A DNA stretch of 64,000 nt. Source: Paenibacillus xylaniclasticus. Its GTDB lineage: Bacteria > Bacillota > Bacilli > Paenibacillales > Paenibacillaceae. Below, in pieces: positions 37,377 to 45,496 of this stretch. Position numbers and translations under genes: made by a program. Numbering within the stretch: position 1 is the first letter of the stretch; each line of letters opens with the position of its first letter. The notes under the pieces were generated by a model, which worked only from the letters and a program-made list of their open reading frames with translations, made no database searches and was not told the origin of the DNA. The stretch spans positions 22,745 to 86,744 of the forward strand of contig NZ_BIML01000023.1 of NCBI RefSeq assembly GCF_004001065.1. The letters are read 5' to 3'.

Positions 37377-37670
37377 ATGAAGACCGGCAAATTTCGTCAC
37401 GTCCTTTATTTGGCTATCGCATTGGCAATGGTGCTGTATGCTCTGCCTCGTATTGAATTTGAGCAGAGCTGGACGCTAGTAACGGTATTCGGTGTAATCT
37501 GGCTGGCTTTCGCGCTCGTTATCATTAGCGCTCAGCTGTATATGCTCTTCGGCGTGAATGAAGCAACAGAGCGGCAGCTGGAACGGATCAAGCGTGAGCG
37601 TAGAGCCGCTTGGGAACGCCGACTGCAGCAGCCGGCAGCTGCTGCCCGGTACCGCCGTTCGAAGCAATAA
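37377..37670 (+). CDS. Small two-helix membrane protein of unknown function
   Basis: 97 residues with two hydrophobic segments (HVLYLAIALAMVLYAL, 8-24, and VTVFGVIWLAFALVIISAQLYMLF, 35-58) and a strongly basic, Arg-rich C-terminal tail (RIKRERRAAWERRLQQ). The tail should be cytosolic. GGGGAGG precedes ATG 37377 and a terminator follows. It is a real gene by these signals, but no family is recognised. Confidence 0.7.
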   Translation: MKTGKFRHVLYLAIALAMVLYALPRIEFEQSWTLVTVFGVIWLAFALVIISAQLYMLFGVNEATERQLERIKRERRAAWERRLQQPAAAARYRRSKQ

Positions 37671-37675
37671 GCATT

Positions 37676-37712
37676 AGCCCGGTGCCGGCACCTAACCGTC
37701 AGCGGGCTTTTT
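37676..37712 (+). terminator. Terminator of the small membrane protein gene
   Basis: AGCCCG pairs with CGGGCT across an inner GGTGCCGGCACC palindrome, followed by five T. Confidence 0.65.
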
Positions 37713-37768
37713 CATACTATTAGCAGAGCATGCTGCGAACAGCACGAACGAAACGGGAGGAATCGAGC

Positions 37769-39133
37769 ATGACGAACAACGGAGGAACCGGCATTGAGTC
37801 CGGTGCCGCGACGACCAAGCATGAGCAATTGCTGACCGCGATCGAGAAGCTGGATGTCGGCTCCAAAATATCGGTACGCGCCTTGGCGAGGTCGCTCGGT
37901 GTAAGCGAAGGGACGGCCTATAAAGCGATTAAGGAGGCCGAGGCAGCGGGGATTGTTAGTACACGCGAGCGGATCGGCACCGTTCGCATTGAGAAGCGAA
38001 GCCGCGGCACCGCCGTTGCGCTCACGTTCCGAGAAGTAGCAGAGATGGTGGAAGGACAGGTTCACGGCGGAGAGAGCGGATTGGACAAGACGCTGCACAA
38101 GTTTGTAATCGGAGCTATGGAGCTCGAAGCGATGATTCGCTATATCGATGAAGGCAGCCTCTTGATCGTTGGTAACCGGGTAAGCGCTCACCGCTGCGCA
38201 ATGGAGCAAGGAGCGGGCGTACTCGTTACCGGCGGCTTTGCGCCGAGCGATGATATGAAGCGGCTGGCTGACGAGCAGTCGCTGCCCATTATTGTCTCCC
38301 GCCACGATACATTCACCGTCGCTTCGATGATTAACCGGGCGATGTACGACAGGCTTATTAAACGTAAAATTATGCTCGTCGAAGACATCGTAGCCATGAG
38401 CAAGCCTGCACAAGTGCTGAAGCCGTCGGATACGGTAGCCGACTATCATCGCCTCGTGTCACTAACGGGCTTGTTCCGGTTTCCGGTTGTTGACGAGCGC
38501 GGGAAGGTAGCGGGTATGATGACCGGCAAGGATGCGATCGATGCATCTGAGGAGCAGACAGTTGAACGGTTAATGACCCGCAATCCGATAACCGTTGCAC
38601 CGAACATTGCCGTTACGTCGGCTGCTCATACGATGGCGAGCGAAGGGGTCGATCTATTGCCGGTAGTCGATCGTCATCGGAAGCTGCTTGGCGTCGTCAG
38701 CCGCAAGGATGTACTTGACGCGATGCGGTATGCTGGCAAGCAGCAGGAGACGGGACAAACGTTCGATGACTTGATGTGGGACGGATTCGAGCAGCAATCC
38801 GCCGAAGAAGGTACCGATACCTATGAATATCGCTACACGGGCCGCATAATGCCGCAGATGTCGGGGCCGCTCGGCACCGTGTCCGAAGGCGTGCTTGCTG
38901 CACTTATGACAGAAGCTGCCCGCCGGTTCGTCCGGATTGTCGGCAAGCATGACTATGTGTTCGAAAGCTTGAGTACATATTTTATACGCCCGGTGCAGAT
39001 CGACAGCGATATCGTCATTACACCGCGGGCGATTGAGATTGGTCGTATGCTGTCCAAGCTCGAGGTCGAGGTGTCTGACGGACGCGGTCTCGCCGCCAAG
39101 GCAATGTTAACGATGCAGACGATTGATCCGTGA
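37769..39133 (+). CDS. ytoI: YtoI-type regulator: winged helix, DRTGG, CBS pair, hotdog domain
   Basis: 454 residues from ATG 37769, set by GGGAGGA; the frame opens 13 codons earlier. Domain order: N-terminal winged helix (ISVRALARSLGVSEGTAYKAIKEAEAAGIV), DRTGG domain (about 85-185), two CBS domains (about 190-310, DTVADYHRLVS, GMMTGKDAID, VVDRHRKLLGVVSRKDVLDA), and a C-terminal thioesterase-like hotdog (about 330-450). This is the architecture of B. subtilis YtoI, a predicted ligand-sensing DNA-binding protein. It is convergent with ytpI, the same pair of genes as in Bacillus. Confidence 0.9.
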   Translation: MTNNGGTGIESGAATTKHEQLLTAIEKLDVGSKISVRALARSLGVSEGTAYKAIKEAEAAGIVSTRERIGTVRIEKRSRGTAVALTFREVAEMVEGQVHGGESGLDKTLHKFVIGAMELEAMIRYIDEGSLLIVGNRVSAHRCAMEQGAGVLVTGGFAPSDDMKRLADEQSLPIIVSRHDTFTVASMINRAMYDRLIKRKIMLVEDIVAMSKPAQVLKPSDTVADYHRLVSLTGLFRFPVVDERGKVAGMMTGKDAIDASEEQTVERLMTRNPITVAPNIAVTSAAHTMASEGVDLLPVVDRHRKLLGVVSRKDVLDAMRYAGKQQETGQTFDDLMWDGFEQQSAEEGTDTYEYRYTGRIMPQMSGPLGTVSEGVLAALMTEAARRFVRIVGKHDYVFESLSTYFIRPVQIDSDIVITPRAIEIGRMLSKLEVEVSDGRGLAAKAMLTMQTIDP

Positions 39134-39162
39134 TTGTTAAAATACAGATGTGACGAGAGCGA

Positions 39163-39208
39163 AAAACGCCGCCCTTCCTGCTGTCATCAGCGGAAGAGGC
39201 GGCGTTTT
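39163..39208. terminator. Bidirectional terminator between ytoI and ytpI
   Basis: AAAACGCCGCC (39163-39173) pairs with GGCGGCGTTTT (39198-39208), with CTTCC / GGAAG continuing the stem. A-run and T-run flank it, so it can stop both convergent genes. Confidence 0.85.
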
Positions 39209-39224
39209 GACGGTTAATTAATTT

Positions 39225-39536
39225 TTATTGAGATACTTGCTGCTTGCGCGCGCTGTAGAAGCTCCGATTGCGGATGCCAGCGAACAGATTGAATAGGCCA
39301 AGAACCATGAATACGGCGCCGACGATGACGAGCAGCGTTGAGCCGTTATACATCAGCATCTGAATCAGAGCGATCAGCAGCAGCATAATGCCCATATAAA
39401 TGTTCATATGCGCGGTATAAAGGCCCCGATCGTCCATATCCGTCGCTCTGCGGGCTTTAAAGCTGTATATAACGGACAGCCCCGACGTCACGACGATGCC
39501 GATGAATAATATCCAGTGAAATACAACCATTCGCAA
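39225..39536 (-). CDS. ytpI: YtpI-like membrane protein
   Basis: 103 residues from TTG 39536, seven bases after AAAGGA. Three hydrophobic segments (MVVFHWILFIGIVVTSGLSVIY, YMGIMLLLIALIQMLMY, TLLVIVGAVFMVLGLFNLFAGI) with the connecting RRATDMDDRGLYTAHMNIYMG match the YtpI family. Function unknown. Convergent with ytoI. It is the last core-type gene before the AT-rich biosynthetic island. Confidence 0.85.
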   Translation of the reverse strand: MRMVVFHWILFIGIVVTSGLSVIYSFKARRATDMDDRGLYTAHMNIYMGIMLLLIALIQMLMYNGSTLLVIVGAVFMVLGLFNLFAGIRNRSFYSARKQQVSQ

Positions 39537-39659
39537 TGTTCAGTCCTTTCTTCATTAGCAATGTCATTCATTGTAGCATAAAATTTATCGAATTGTATAA
39601 ATAATCAATTCAATCTCAGAAGTCAATAAATTTTGGTATCTAGTATCTGTATGATTATA

Positions 39660-39688
39660 TTGTTTTTTGGTCTATTAGGTAATATAAT
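39660..39688 (+). promoter_or_regulatory. Likely sigma-A promoter of the exporter operon
   Basis: TTGTTT (39660-39665), 17-base spacer, perfect TATAAT (39683-39688). If used, the transcript has a leader of about 510 bases before the exporter gene at 40206. Confidence 0.5.
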
Positions 39689-39754
39689 AGGAATGTAATC
39701 TATGGGTTAATTTACCAATAGAATGGAGCGGATCTTCTTTTTTAGAAGAAGGTG

Positions 39755-39819
39755 ATGAACATTAATAATAACTATTTGAACAGTAGTTCTCCAGACTAAG
39801 TGAGGTTATTAATGTTCAT
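39755..39819 (+). promoter_or_regulatory. 14-bp inverted repeat in the leader, with a mini reading frame
   Basis: ATGAACATTAATAA (39755-39768) is repeated in exact inverse at 39806-39819, with a 37-base loop. The left arm begins with an ATG preceded by AGAAGG and opens a 14-residue frame (MNINNNYLNSSSPD) ending at 39799 inside the loop. No T-run follows, so it is not a plain terminator. It could be an operator or an RNA control element. Confidence 0.4.
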
Positions 39820-39862
39820 ATGGCTTTCGATAAGAAAATTGAAAGCGGTTTAAAACTTCTAA

Positions 39863-40105
39863 CAAGGTTGTTCTCCTTTACCTAGTGCAGCGGATGCAAT
39901 TCGAGTGACAACAACATCGCGAGCTTCCTGTCTTTTTAATATAAAGGATGATTTTGAAAGTTTCAATCAAATCCCATTTCGTAAGGAGCGAGTTAATATA
40001 CTTCTTTATAGGGCTGTTATGGTTTGAGAAAGTCATTATAAAGAGTACATAGGAGATGGATTGTATAAAGTAAAAAGATCTTTACCGCATAAATTAATAC
40101 CTTAA
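39863..40105 (+). pseudogene. Degenerate coding remnant, possibly class-V aminotransferase-like
   Basis: One frame reads protein-like for 54 codons to a TGA at 40025, then 25 more codons to TAA at 40103, with no start codon or ribosome site. The stretch IRVTTTSRASCLFNIKDDFE resembles the C-terminal segment of cysteine desulfurases (compare [17 protein letters not shown] of SufS at the start of the window), but the match is short. If real, it is a fragment of a decayed gene at the island border. Confidence 0.25.
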
Positions 40106-40205
40106 ATGCAGGTATGGTGGGCTTACAATATACATTGGATGTAGGTCTATTAATTATTAGTACTTGGTTAAGTATTCCAAATATTAACCTGAGAGGACTT
40201 TACTG

Positions 40206-41987
40206 ATGCAGAAGATCGAAATAACAAAGAAGAATTTACTTCCTCAAAAAACGCATTGGAGTGTGTACCGATGGATGTTATCCTTCCTGTCGGCATATAG
40301 GGGACCTTTTGTCATTGTATTCCTCATGGGTATTGTGATAACAACGGTTGAACTATTGCTGCCGAAGGCTCTGCAAATTGTTATTGATAACGCGCTCCCT
40401 TCTAAGGATACAAGGCTTTTGTCCGAAATTTTTTTCTCGTTAATTGTTCTTGTTGCTATAAGTATATTTCTCACCTTAAAGAAAAATCTAATCGATAGAA
40501 GAATACGGGAAAACGTTGCCAGGGACGTACAAATAGGGATCTATCAGAAGATAAGAAAATTAGGGTTCTCCTATTTTGAAGAACACCCCGTCGGTGAAAG
40601 TATCGGACTGCTGCAGTCGGAGGTGGATGCTTTACAGCGGTTTTATAGAGAGTTGTTTCCTAGGTTTATTCAAACTGGACTGTTTTCGTTAATTAGCGTC
40701 CTAATGATGTGCACAATTAGTATTCCATTGGCTTTAATTATGTTTCCTACATTACTTCTTTACAATATTTTTGGCAGGAATTTGGATCGGAAAGTGTCCG
40801 ACTATGGCAACAAATTTGCGGAACAGAGAGTTCATTTCAGTCAAACGATTTATGAGATGCTATCGGCTCAAGTTGAATTGAGAACGAATGCAGCGGAGGA
40901 ATGGGGGAATAAGCGTGGCGAAGAAGCCACTGAATCGCTTAATAAAGCATTGAGGCAGTCTTTTAACTTTATTAACTTAAGAAATGCAACACGGATATTT
41001 TTTCAATATATTGGATCTATCGTTACTATTATGTATGGCGTACACCTCTTACTCTCCAATGTTATTACAGTGGGTGAAATTTCTGCCTTTCTAATTTATT
41101 TTTTTACCGCCATGCAAAATATGACGTCCTTTATTATGCTGACATCTGAGCAACGAGTCATGATTCGACAGGCTCATCGCTTGTATGAGATTTATGCTGC
41201 GACCCCGGATGTTGTTGAGCAGAAAAATCCGATTGAACTGCAAGAAGTAAAAGGGCATATCAAGTTTAATGATGTAGCTTTTGCATATAAAGGGAAAGAC
41301 CCTATCATTAAAGGAGTAACTTTGGAAATTGAAGCGGGTCAAAGGTTAGCCTTGGTTGGTCCTAGTGGGGAAGGGAAGTCGACTCTTATAAAACTTCTTC
41401 CCCGGTTTTACGATCCTGTGAGCGGGTCTATTACGATTGATCAAATCGATATTCGAAATTGGTCATTGAAGCAATTAAGACAAACCATCGGTATTGTATT
41501 TCAGGAAACTTATTTATTTGGCTCTACAATTAGGGAGAATATTCTAATAGGTAATCCGACCGCAAGCGAGGAAGAGGTTATCGCCGCTGCGAAAGCGGCC
41601 GCTGCACATGAGTTTATTATGAGACTACCTCAGGGGTACGATACTCCAGTGAAGGAGCGTGGAGTCATCTTATCAGGGGGGCAGAAACAAAGGATTTCAA
41701 TCGCCCGTTTATTTTTGAAGTCGCCGAAAATTATTTTGTTAGATGAGGCTACTGCTGCATTAGACAATTTCAGTGAAGCTGAAGTGACAGATGCATTGAA
41801 GAATTTAATGAAGGGCAGAACGACTATTACGATTGCTCATAGAATCTCAACGATTAAAGACTATGATGTAATTGCCTTCCTTAAAGATGGGAGAATTACG
41901 GAGATCGGCTCATATGAAGAACTTATGAAGAAGGAAGGAGAATTCTTTTCATTAGTGAGTGGCCAAGGAGGAAGGGAACCATCATGA
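40206..41987 (+). CDS. ABC exporter half-transporter (membrane plus ATPase domains)
   Basis: 593 residues. Type I exporter layout: six-helix membrane domain at about 20-320, nucleotide-binding domain at about 345-590 with Walker A LVGPSGEGKST, Q-loop FQETYLFG, signature LSGGQKQRISIAR, Walker B IILLDEATAALD and H-loop AHRIS. GAGAGG precedes ATG 40206. Its stop overlaps the next ABC gene by four bases, so the two probably form a heterodimer. Next to an NRPS/PKS cluster, export of the product or self-protection is likely. The Walker A has GEGKS instead of the usual GSGKS, which is tolerated. Confidence 0.92.
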   Translation: MQKIEITKKNLLPQKTHWSVYRWMLSFLSAYRGPFVIVFLMGIVITTVELLLPKALQIVIDNALPSKDTRLLSEIFFSLIVLVAISIFLTLKKNLIDRRIRENVARDVQIGIYQKIRKLGFSYFEEHPVGESIGLLQSEVDALQRFYRELFPRFIQTGLFSLISVLMMCTISIPLALIMFPTLLLYNIFGRNLDRKVSDYGNKFAEQRVHFSQTIYEMLSAQVELRTNAAEEWGNKRGEEATESLNKALRQSFNFINLRNATRIFFQYIGSIVTIMYGVHLLLSNVITVGEISAFLIYFFTAMQNMTSFIMLTSEQRVMIRQAHRLYEIYAATPDVVEQKNPIELQEVKGHIKFNDVAFAYKGKDPIIKGVTLEIEAGQRLALVGPSGEGKSTLIKLLPRFYDPVSGSITIDQIDIRNWSLKQLRQTIGIVFQETYLFGSTIRENILIGNPTASEEEVIAAAKAAAAHEFIMRLPQGYDTPVKERGVILSGGQKQRISIARLFLKSPKIILLDEATAALDNFSEAEVTDALKNLMKGRTTITIAHRISTIKDYDVIAFLKDGRITEIGSYEELMKKEGEFFSLVSGQGGREPS

Positions 41988-43717
41988 AATATTTGGTGTG
42001 GATGAGGCCGTTTCTAAAAAAGCAAAAAATAATACTTATATTATTAGCGCTATTGACGATCGTACAAATTGTAACGCAATTCAGTGGAACCTATCTTCAA
42101 AAGCTTCTAATAGACAATGTTATCGTTAATGGTGAAACGGAACTGCTGACTAAGGTAATCCTTCTGATGCTATTGAGTTATATCGTAACATCGTTTATGA
42201 CATTTTACAGCCCATTTCTATCCTTGAAAAATTATGCTCAGCTTCGACTGGATTTATCGAAATGGCTTATACGTTATATAAGCCGAATTCCCATTTCGCG
42301 TATCCAGCGGGAACGGATTAACGACATGCTGGGACTGTTTCTGTGGCAGCTAAACTTTGTTCCTTTTGCGTTTTCGGATCGGCTGTGGAATTTTCTCATG
42401 CAGTTGACATTGGCAGTATTGCTCGTAGGGTTTCTCTCTTGGGTAAGCCTTCCGATGCTGTTGGTATGTTTAATAACATCTGCGGTCTATGTGTTTATGG
42501 GCAGATACTATGGAAGAAAGCTCAAGAAAGTTACACATAATATGTGGGATTCAAGGAATCGTTTGGGCGTTTGCTTGGAAGAGGGATTATCTGCAACGCG
42601 TGAAATTATTTCTTATCATTTGCAGGAATGGGATCGTGCCCGATACGACAAATTGTTTGAAGACTATTATTCCAAAGTAGTCCAAGAAACAAAAACGTTA
42701 AACTCTAGATTTTTCTTTGGTAATAGCATGGAATGGCTGGTTTTGCTTTTTGTATTCTTTTTTGGAACGTATTTAGTTTTTACGGATGAGATTACTATAG
42801 GAACCTTTGTGGTGTCTTACATTTTTGGCTCTCAATTTCTTAAAACGATCAAATCATTGTTTGAGTTTGGGACGGATATTATCGGTAATCTAAGTCATGT
42901 AGAGTATTTACAAAGATTTAGTGAGCAACAGGTGAAAAAGCAAGGAGAACGAGGCTTGGAATCACCAATTGAGTCCATTGTTGTGGAGCATGTTAGCTTT
43001 CATTATTCGGAAGAGGATAGACAGGTATTGAATGGAATTTCATGTGAAATTCCTGTTGGAAAAACAGTTGCAATAGTCGGTTCCAGCGGCTCGGGTAAGT
43101 CCACCTTATCGAGTATATTATTTGGTTTGTATGAGCCAACGGAAGGAAAGGTGTTGGTAAACGGCGTTTCACTTCAGGAGTGGGATTATCATGACTGGAG
43201 GAAAAAGGCGAGCATTGTACTGCAGGAGCCCTATTTATTTCACGATTCAATTAGATCTAATCTATTGTTAGGTCAAAGTGGCATCAGTGATCAAGAGTTA
43301 TATCGCATATGCCGAATTGTACAGCTTGAAGCGTTTATCGATTCGCTACCTCAGGGATTGGACACGGTGGTAGGTGAGCGTGGCATTACATTATCTGGCG
43401 GTCAGCGTCAGAGATTGGCTCTTGCTCGCGCTTTGTTAAAGCCTGATGAATTATTAATATTGGATGAAGCGACATCCGCTTTGGACCTCGAAACAGAAAG
43501 GCGCTTTCAAGACAAGTTAAAAGAAACTCGTCGAGGGAAGACGACCGTGATTATAGCGCATCGGCTATCAACAATTCAAGATGCGGATATGATTCTCGTG
43601 ATGGATCAAGGCCAGATCGTTGAACGGGGAACTCACGAACAATTAATTTTAAATGAAGGTTATTACCGAAAACTAATAGAATATCAGGAAAGACTAGGAG
43701 AAATTGCTTCCTATTGA
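41984..43717 (+). CDS. ABC exporter half-transporter, partner of the preceding gene
   Basis: 577 residues from ATG 41984 (ATGA overlap). Membrane domain at about 15-310, then nucleotide-binding domain with Walker A IVGSSGSGKST, Q-loop LQEPYLFH, signature LSGGQRQRLALARA, Walker B LLILDEATSALD and H-loop AHRLS. Both half-transporters have complete motifs, so neither site looks dead. The discrete carrier protein follows after 24 bases, which ties transport and biosynthesis into one transcript. Confidence 0.92.
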   Translation: MKYLVWMRPFLKKQKIILILLALLTIVQIVTQFSGTYLQKLLIDNVIVNGETELLTKVILLMLLSYIVTSFMTFYSPFLSLKNYAQLRLDLSKWLIRYISRIPISRIQRERINDMLGLFLWQLNFVPFAFSDRLWNFLMQLTLAVLLVGFLSWVSLPMLLVCLITSAVYVFMGRYYGRKLKKVTHNMWDSRNRLGVCLEEGLSATREIISYHLQEWDRARYDKLFEDYYSKVVQETKTLNSRFFFGNSMEWLVLLFVFFFGTYLVFTDEITIGTFVVSYIFGSQFLKTIKSLFEFGTDIIGNLSHVEYLQRFSEQQVKKQGERGLESPIESIVVEHVSFHYSEEDRQVLNGISCEIPVGKTVAIVGSSGSGKSTLSSILFGLYEPTEGKVLVNGVSLQEWDYHDWRKKASIVLQEPYLFHDSIRSNLLLGQSGISDQELYRICRIVQLEAFIDSLPQGLDTVVGERGITLSGGQRQRLALARALLKPDELLILDEATSALDLETERRFQDKLKETRRGKTTVIIAHRLSTIQDADMILVMDQGQIVERGTHEQLILNEGYYRKLIEYQERLGEIASY

Positions 43718-43741
43718 TTTCAATAGAATGGAGAGAATTAC

Positions 43742-44005
43742 ATGCGATTAGATGAGGCTCAAGTAATGATTATTAACGAAATCAAAAGTATACTCGAATT
43801 GAATGAGGACATTGAAGTGGACGAAGAGCTTCAAAGTATTGGTCTTGATTCAGGCAACTCAATAAGATTAATGGTAAGTATAGAAGAATGGTTTGATTTC
43901 GAATTTTCCGATGAGGATTTAGCAGATGATTCTATATTGTATAGCGTACAATCCATATGCTCGTTTTTAATGAATAAAGGACTCCTTAGTGATAGTGAAG
44001 ATTAA
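43742..44005 (+). CDS. Discrete acyl/peptidyl carrier protein
   Basis: 87 residues of a typical four-helix carrier protein. The phosphopantetheine serine is in SIGLDSGNS, where the usual pattern is GxDSL/GxDSV. It is very acidic, as expected. GGAGAG precedes ATG 43742. It is the last gene of the exporter operon and faces the stand-alone BtrH_N-like gene across a shared terminator. Free carrier proteins in such clusters hold a starter, an extender or a finished acyl group for transfer; which applies here is not known. Confidence 0.88.
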   Translation: MRLDEAQVMIINEIKSILELNEDIEVDEELQSIGLDSGNSIRLMVSIEEWFDFEFSDEDLADDSILYSVQSICSFLMNKGLLSDSED

Positions 44006-44036
44006 GACAAAATTAGGCGGGAAGTCAAATCAAAAT

Positions 44037-44073
44037 AAAACACCGGTTGTCGATTAGTCGTGACCGGTGTTTT
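44037..44073. terminator. Bidirectional terminator between carrier protein and BtrH_N-like gene
   Basis: Perfect 11-bp stem: AAAACACCGGT (44037-44047) and ACCGGTGTTTT (44063-44073). A-run and T-run on the two sides serve both convergent genes. Confidence 0.85.
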
Positions 44074-44104
44074 ATTAGGAGCGAACGGCAGGAATTGTAA
44101 CTAG

Positions 44105-45172
44105 CTAAGCCTTAATGAGAAAGCTTCGAAACATTTCGGCTGTGTTTTGTTCCAACTCGATAATGTTTTTCATTCTATCAGATAGTTTTCTTATGATGTT
44201 TTTATCTGTGTTATAACTGGCATTTTTATTTTCTAGCATGAAATAACTTCTTTTCTTATAAAGCTCCCATTGGGATTGAAGGGCTTGATATTGATGAGTT
44301 AATTTATCGGCTTCCGCTTGATCTAAATATTCACCATTGTACAATAACTGAATTAATTTTTTATTTCTAGCATGTAGTTGTGGGAAACGCATGATGAACG
44401 ATTTGAAAATAAAATCATCCTCTAAGTGACGGAATAAAAGCTCCATTTCTTCATGAAATTTTGTTAATCCATTAAGGCCCATGTAATATGTAAGATCATA
44501 TTTTGAGTCATGGCATATAGTGTCCTCTAAGATATGATTAACCATATTTAAAGCTTGAGCTTTTGCAAGGGAAAGACCATCCGAAAGAGGTGTTTCCAAC
44601 GGTCTGCAAATATTTCCTGTTATCGGCTTGCCTTGTTCCAAAAAGCTTTGGCAGGATTTCTGAATAGAGGTGTAAGGGATATCATAATAATCCATGTATC
44701 CCGGTGTGATACAATCCTCAATTGCGTGGAAGCATTGAGATTCGTCGTTGAAATTAAAAATAAAGACAGGATGAACCATGCTAGTTTTTCCGGATTCTCT
44801 TCCAGTTGGGTAGAAGAGTCGGTCAATAACCAAAAAAATCTTACTCCCAGCCTCAAGATTTGATTTGATGAAATCGAGCAAACCCTCATATGTCGTAAAC
44901 GAGAAAGGAGAATGCATAACAAATCCCTCAATGAATGATGATGAATAATTAATATAAGGGAATAGGTAGCCTTCTGATAACATACGCAATCGTGCCTCTT
45001 CAGAGCTGTATTCTTGATCGGTCACCGTTTTGCAATACTTAATCCCCATCATTAACGGAGCGTTTCTGTATGACTCATCCATTTGTATTAACATCGCTAG
45101 CAAATTATTACTTACACAATCAAGCCAAATGTCATTATAAGGAATAATTTGTTTAACTTTATCCTCCAACAA
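44105..45172 (-). CDS. Stand-alone BtrH_N-like protein (cysteine-peptidase-like acyltransferase fold)
   Basis: 355 residues from TTG 45172, six bases after CTGGAGG; the frame opens at GTG 45205 but without a good site. The N-terminal half resembles the BtrH N-terminal domain of butirosin synthesis: an early WLDC (Cys19) followed by a helix (NNLLAMLIQM), then a strand with an Asp (IFLVIDRLFYP, Asp117) and a downstream His (MVHPVFIFNF, His134), a plausible Cys-His-Asp set. The C-terminal 170 residues are helical. BtrH moves an acyl chain from a carrier protein to an amine. The same layout ends the last PKS of this cluster (residues about 1590-1927). Function is inferred. Confidence 0.6.
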   Translation of the reverse strand: MLEDKVKQIIPYNDIWLDCVSNNLLAMLIQMDESYRNAPLMMGIKYCKTVTDQEYSSEEARLRMLSEGYLFPYINYSSSFIEGFVMHSPFSFTTYEGLLDFIKSNLEAGSKIFLVIDRLFYPTGRESGKTSMVHPVFIFNFNDESQCFHAIEDCITPGYMDYYDIPYTSIQKSCQSFLEQGKPITGNICRPLETPLSDGLSLAKAQALNMVNHILEDTICHDSKYDLTYYMGLNGLTKFHEEMELLFRHLEDDFIFKSFIMRFPQLHARNKKLIQLLYNGEYLDQAEADKLTHQYQALQSQWELYKKRSYFMLENKNASYNTDKNIIRKLSDRMKNIIELEQNTAEMFRSFLIKA

Positions 45173-45385
45173 ATACAACCTCCAGACGAATTCGATATTT
45201 AGCACCTGTCCATGACCATAGATATCATAATAGAAGTGAAAAATTTTAAAGAGAATGAGAAAATTATCGTTAATAGAGGACTTAATAAACTTACTTAAGC
45301 AAGGGTTATCCGTAAGTTAGCAGATAGCATGACGTTGATTCGTAAAAGATGATAATAGATTTCAATAAAAATATGTAATCGTTGC

Positions 45386-45428
45386 AATAAGGTGACAGAC
45401 CTTATTAATTGTAGTAACATTATATAAT
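45386..45428 (+). promoter_or_regulatory. Promoter region of the NRPS operon with inverted repeat
   Basis: AATAAGG (45386-45392) and CCTTATT (45400-45406) form an inverted repeat 16 bases before a perfect TATAAT box (45423-45428). No good -35 is present where the repeat lies, which suggests an activator- or repressor-controlled promoter. The start codon at 45497 follows AAGGAGAG. Confidence 0.4.
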
Positions 45429-45496
45429 ATATAACTAAATGTATCAAAACTCAAATAAATACATAATCCTTCATAAGTTAGAACAAGGAGAGAATT

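Larger units (their letters stand above)
39537..40205. other. AT-rich leader region at the left border of the biosynthetic island
   Basis: No intact gene. It holds a sigma-A-like promoter (39660-39688), a 14-bp inverted repeat that includes a tiny reading frame (39755-39819), and a degenerate coding remnant (39863-40105). The first exporter gene starts at 40206 after GAGAGG. The base composition changes sharply from the ytpI side to the exporter side. Confidence 0.6.
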
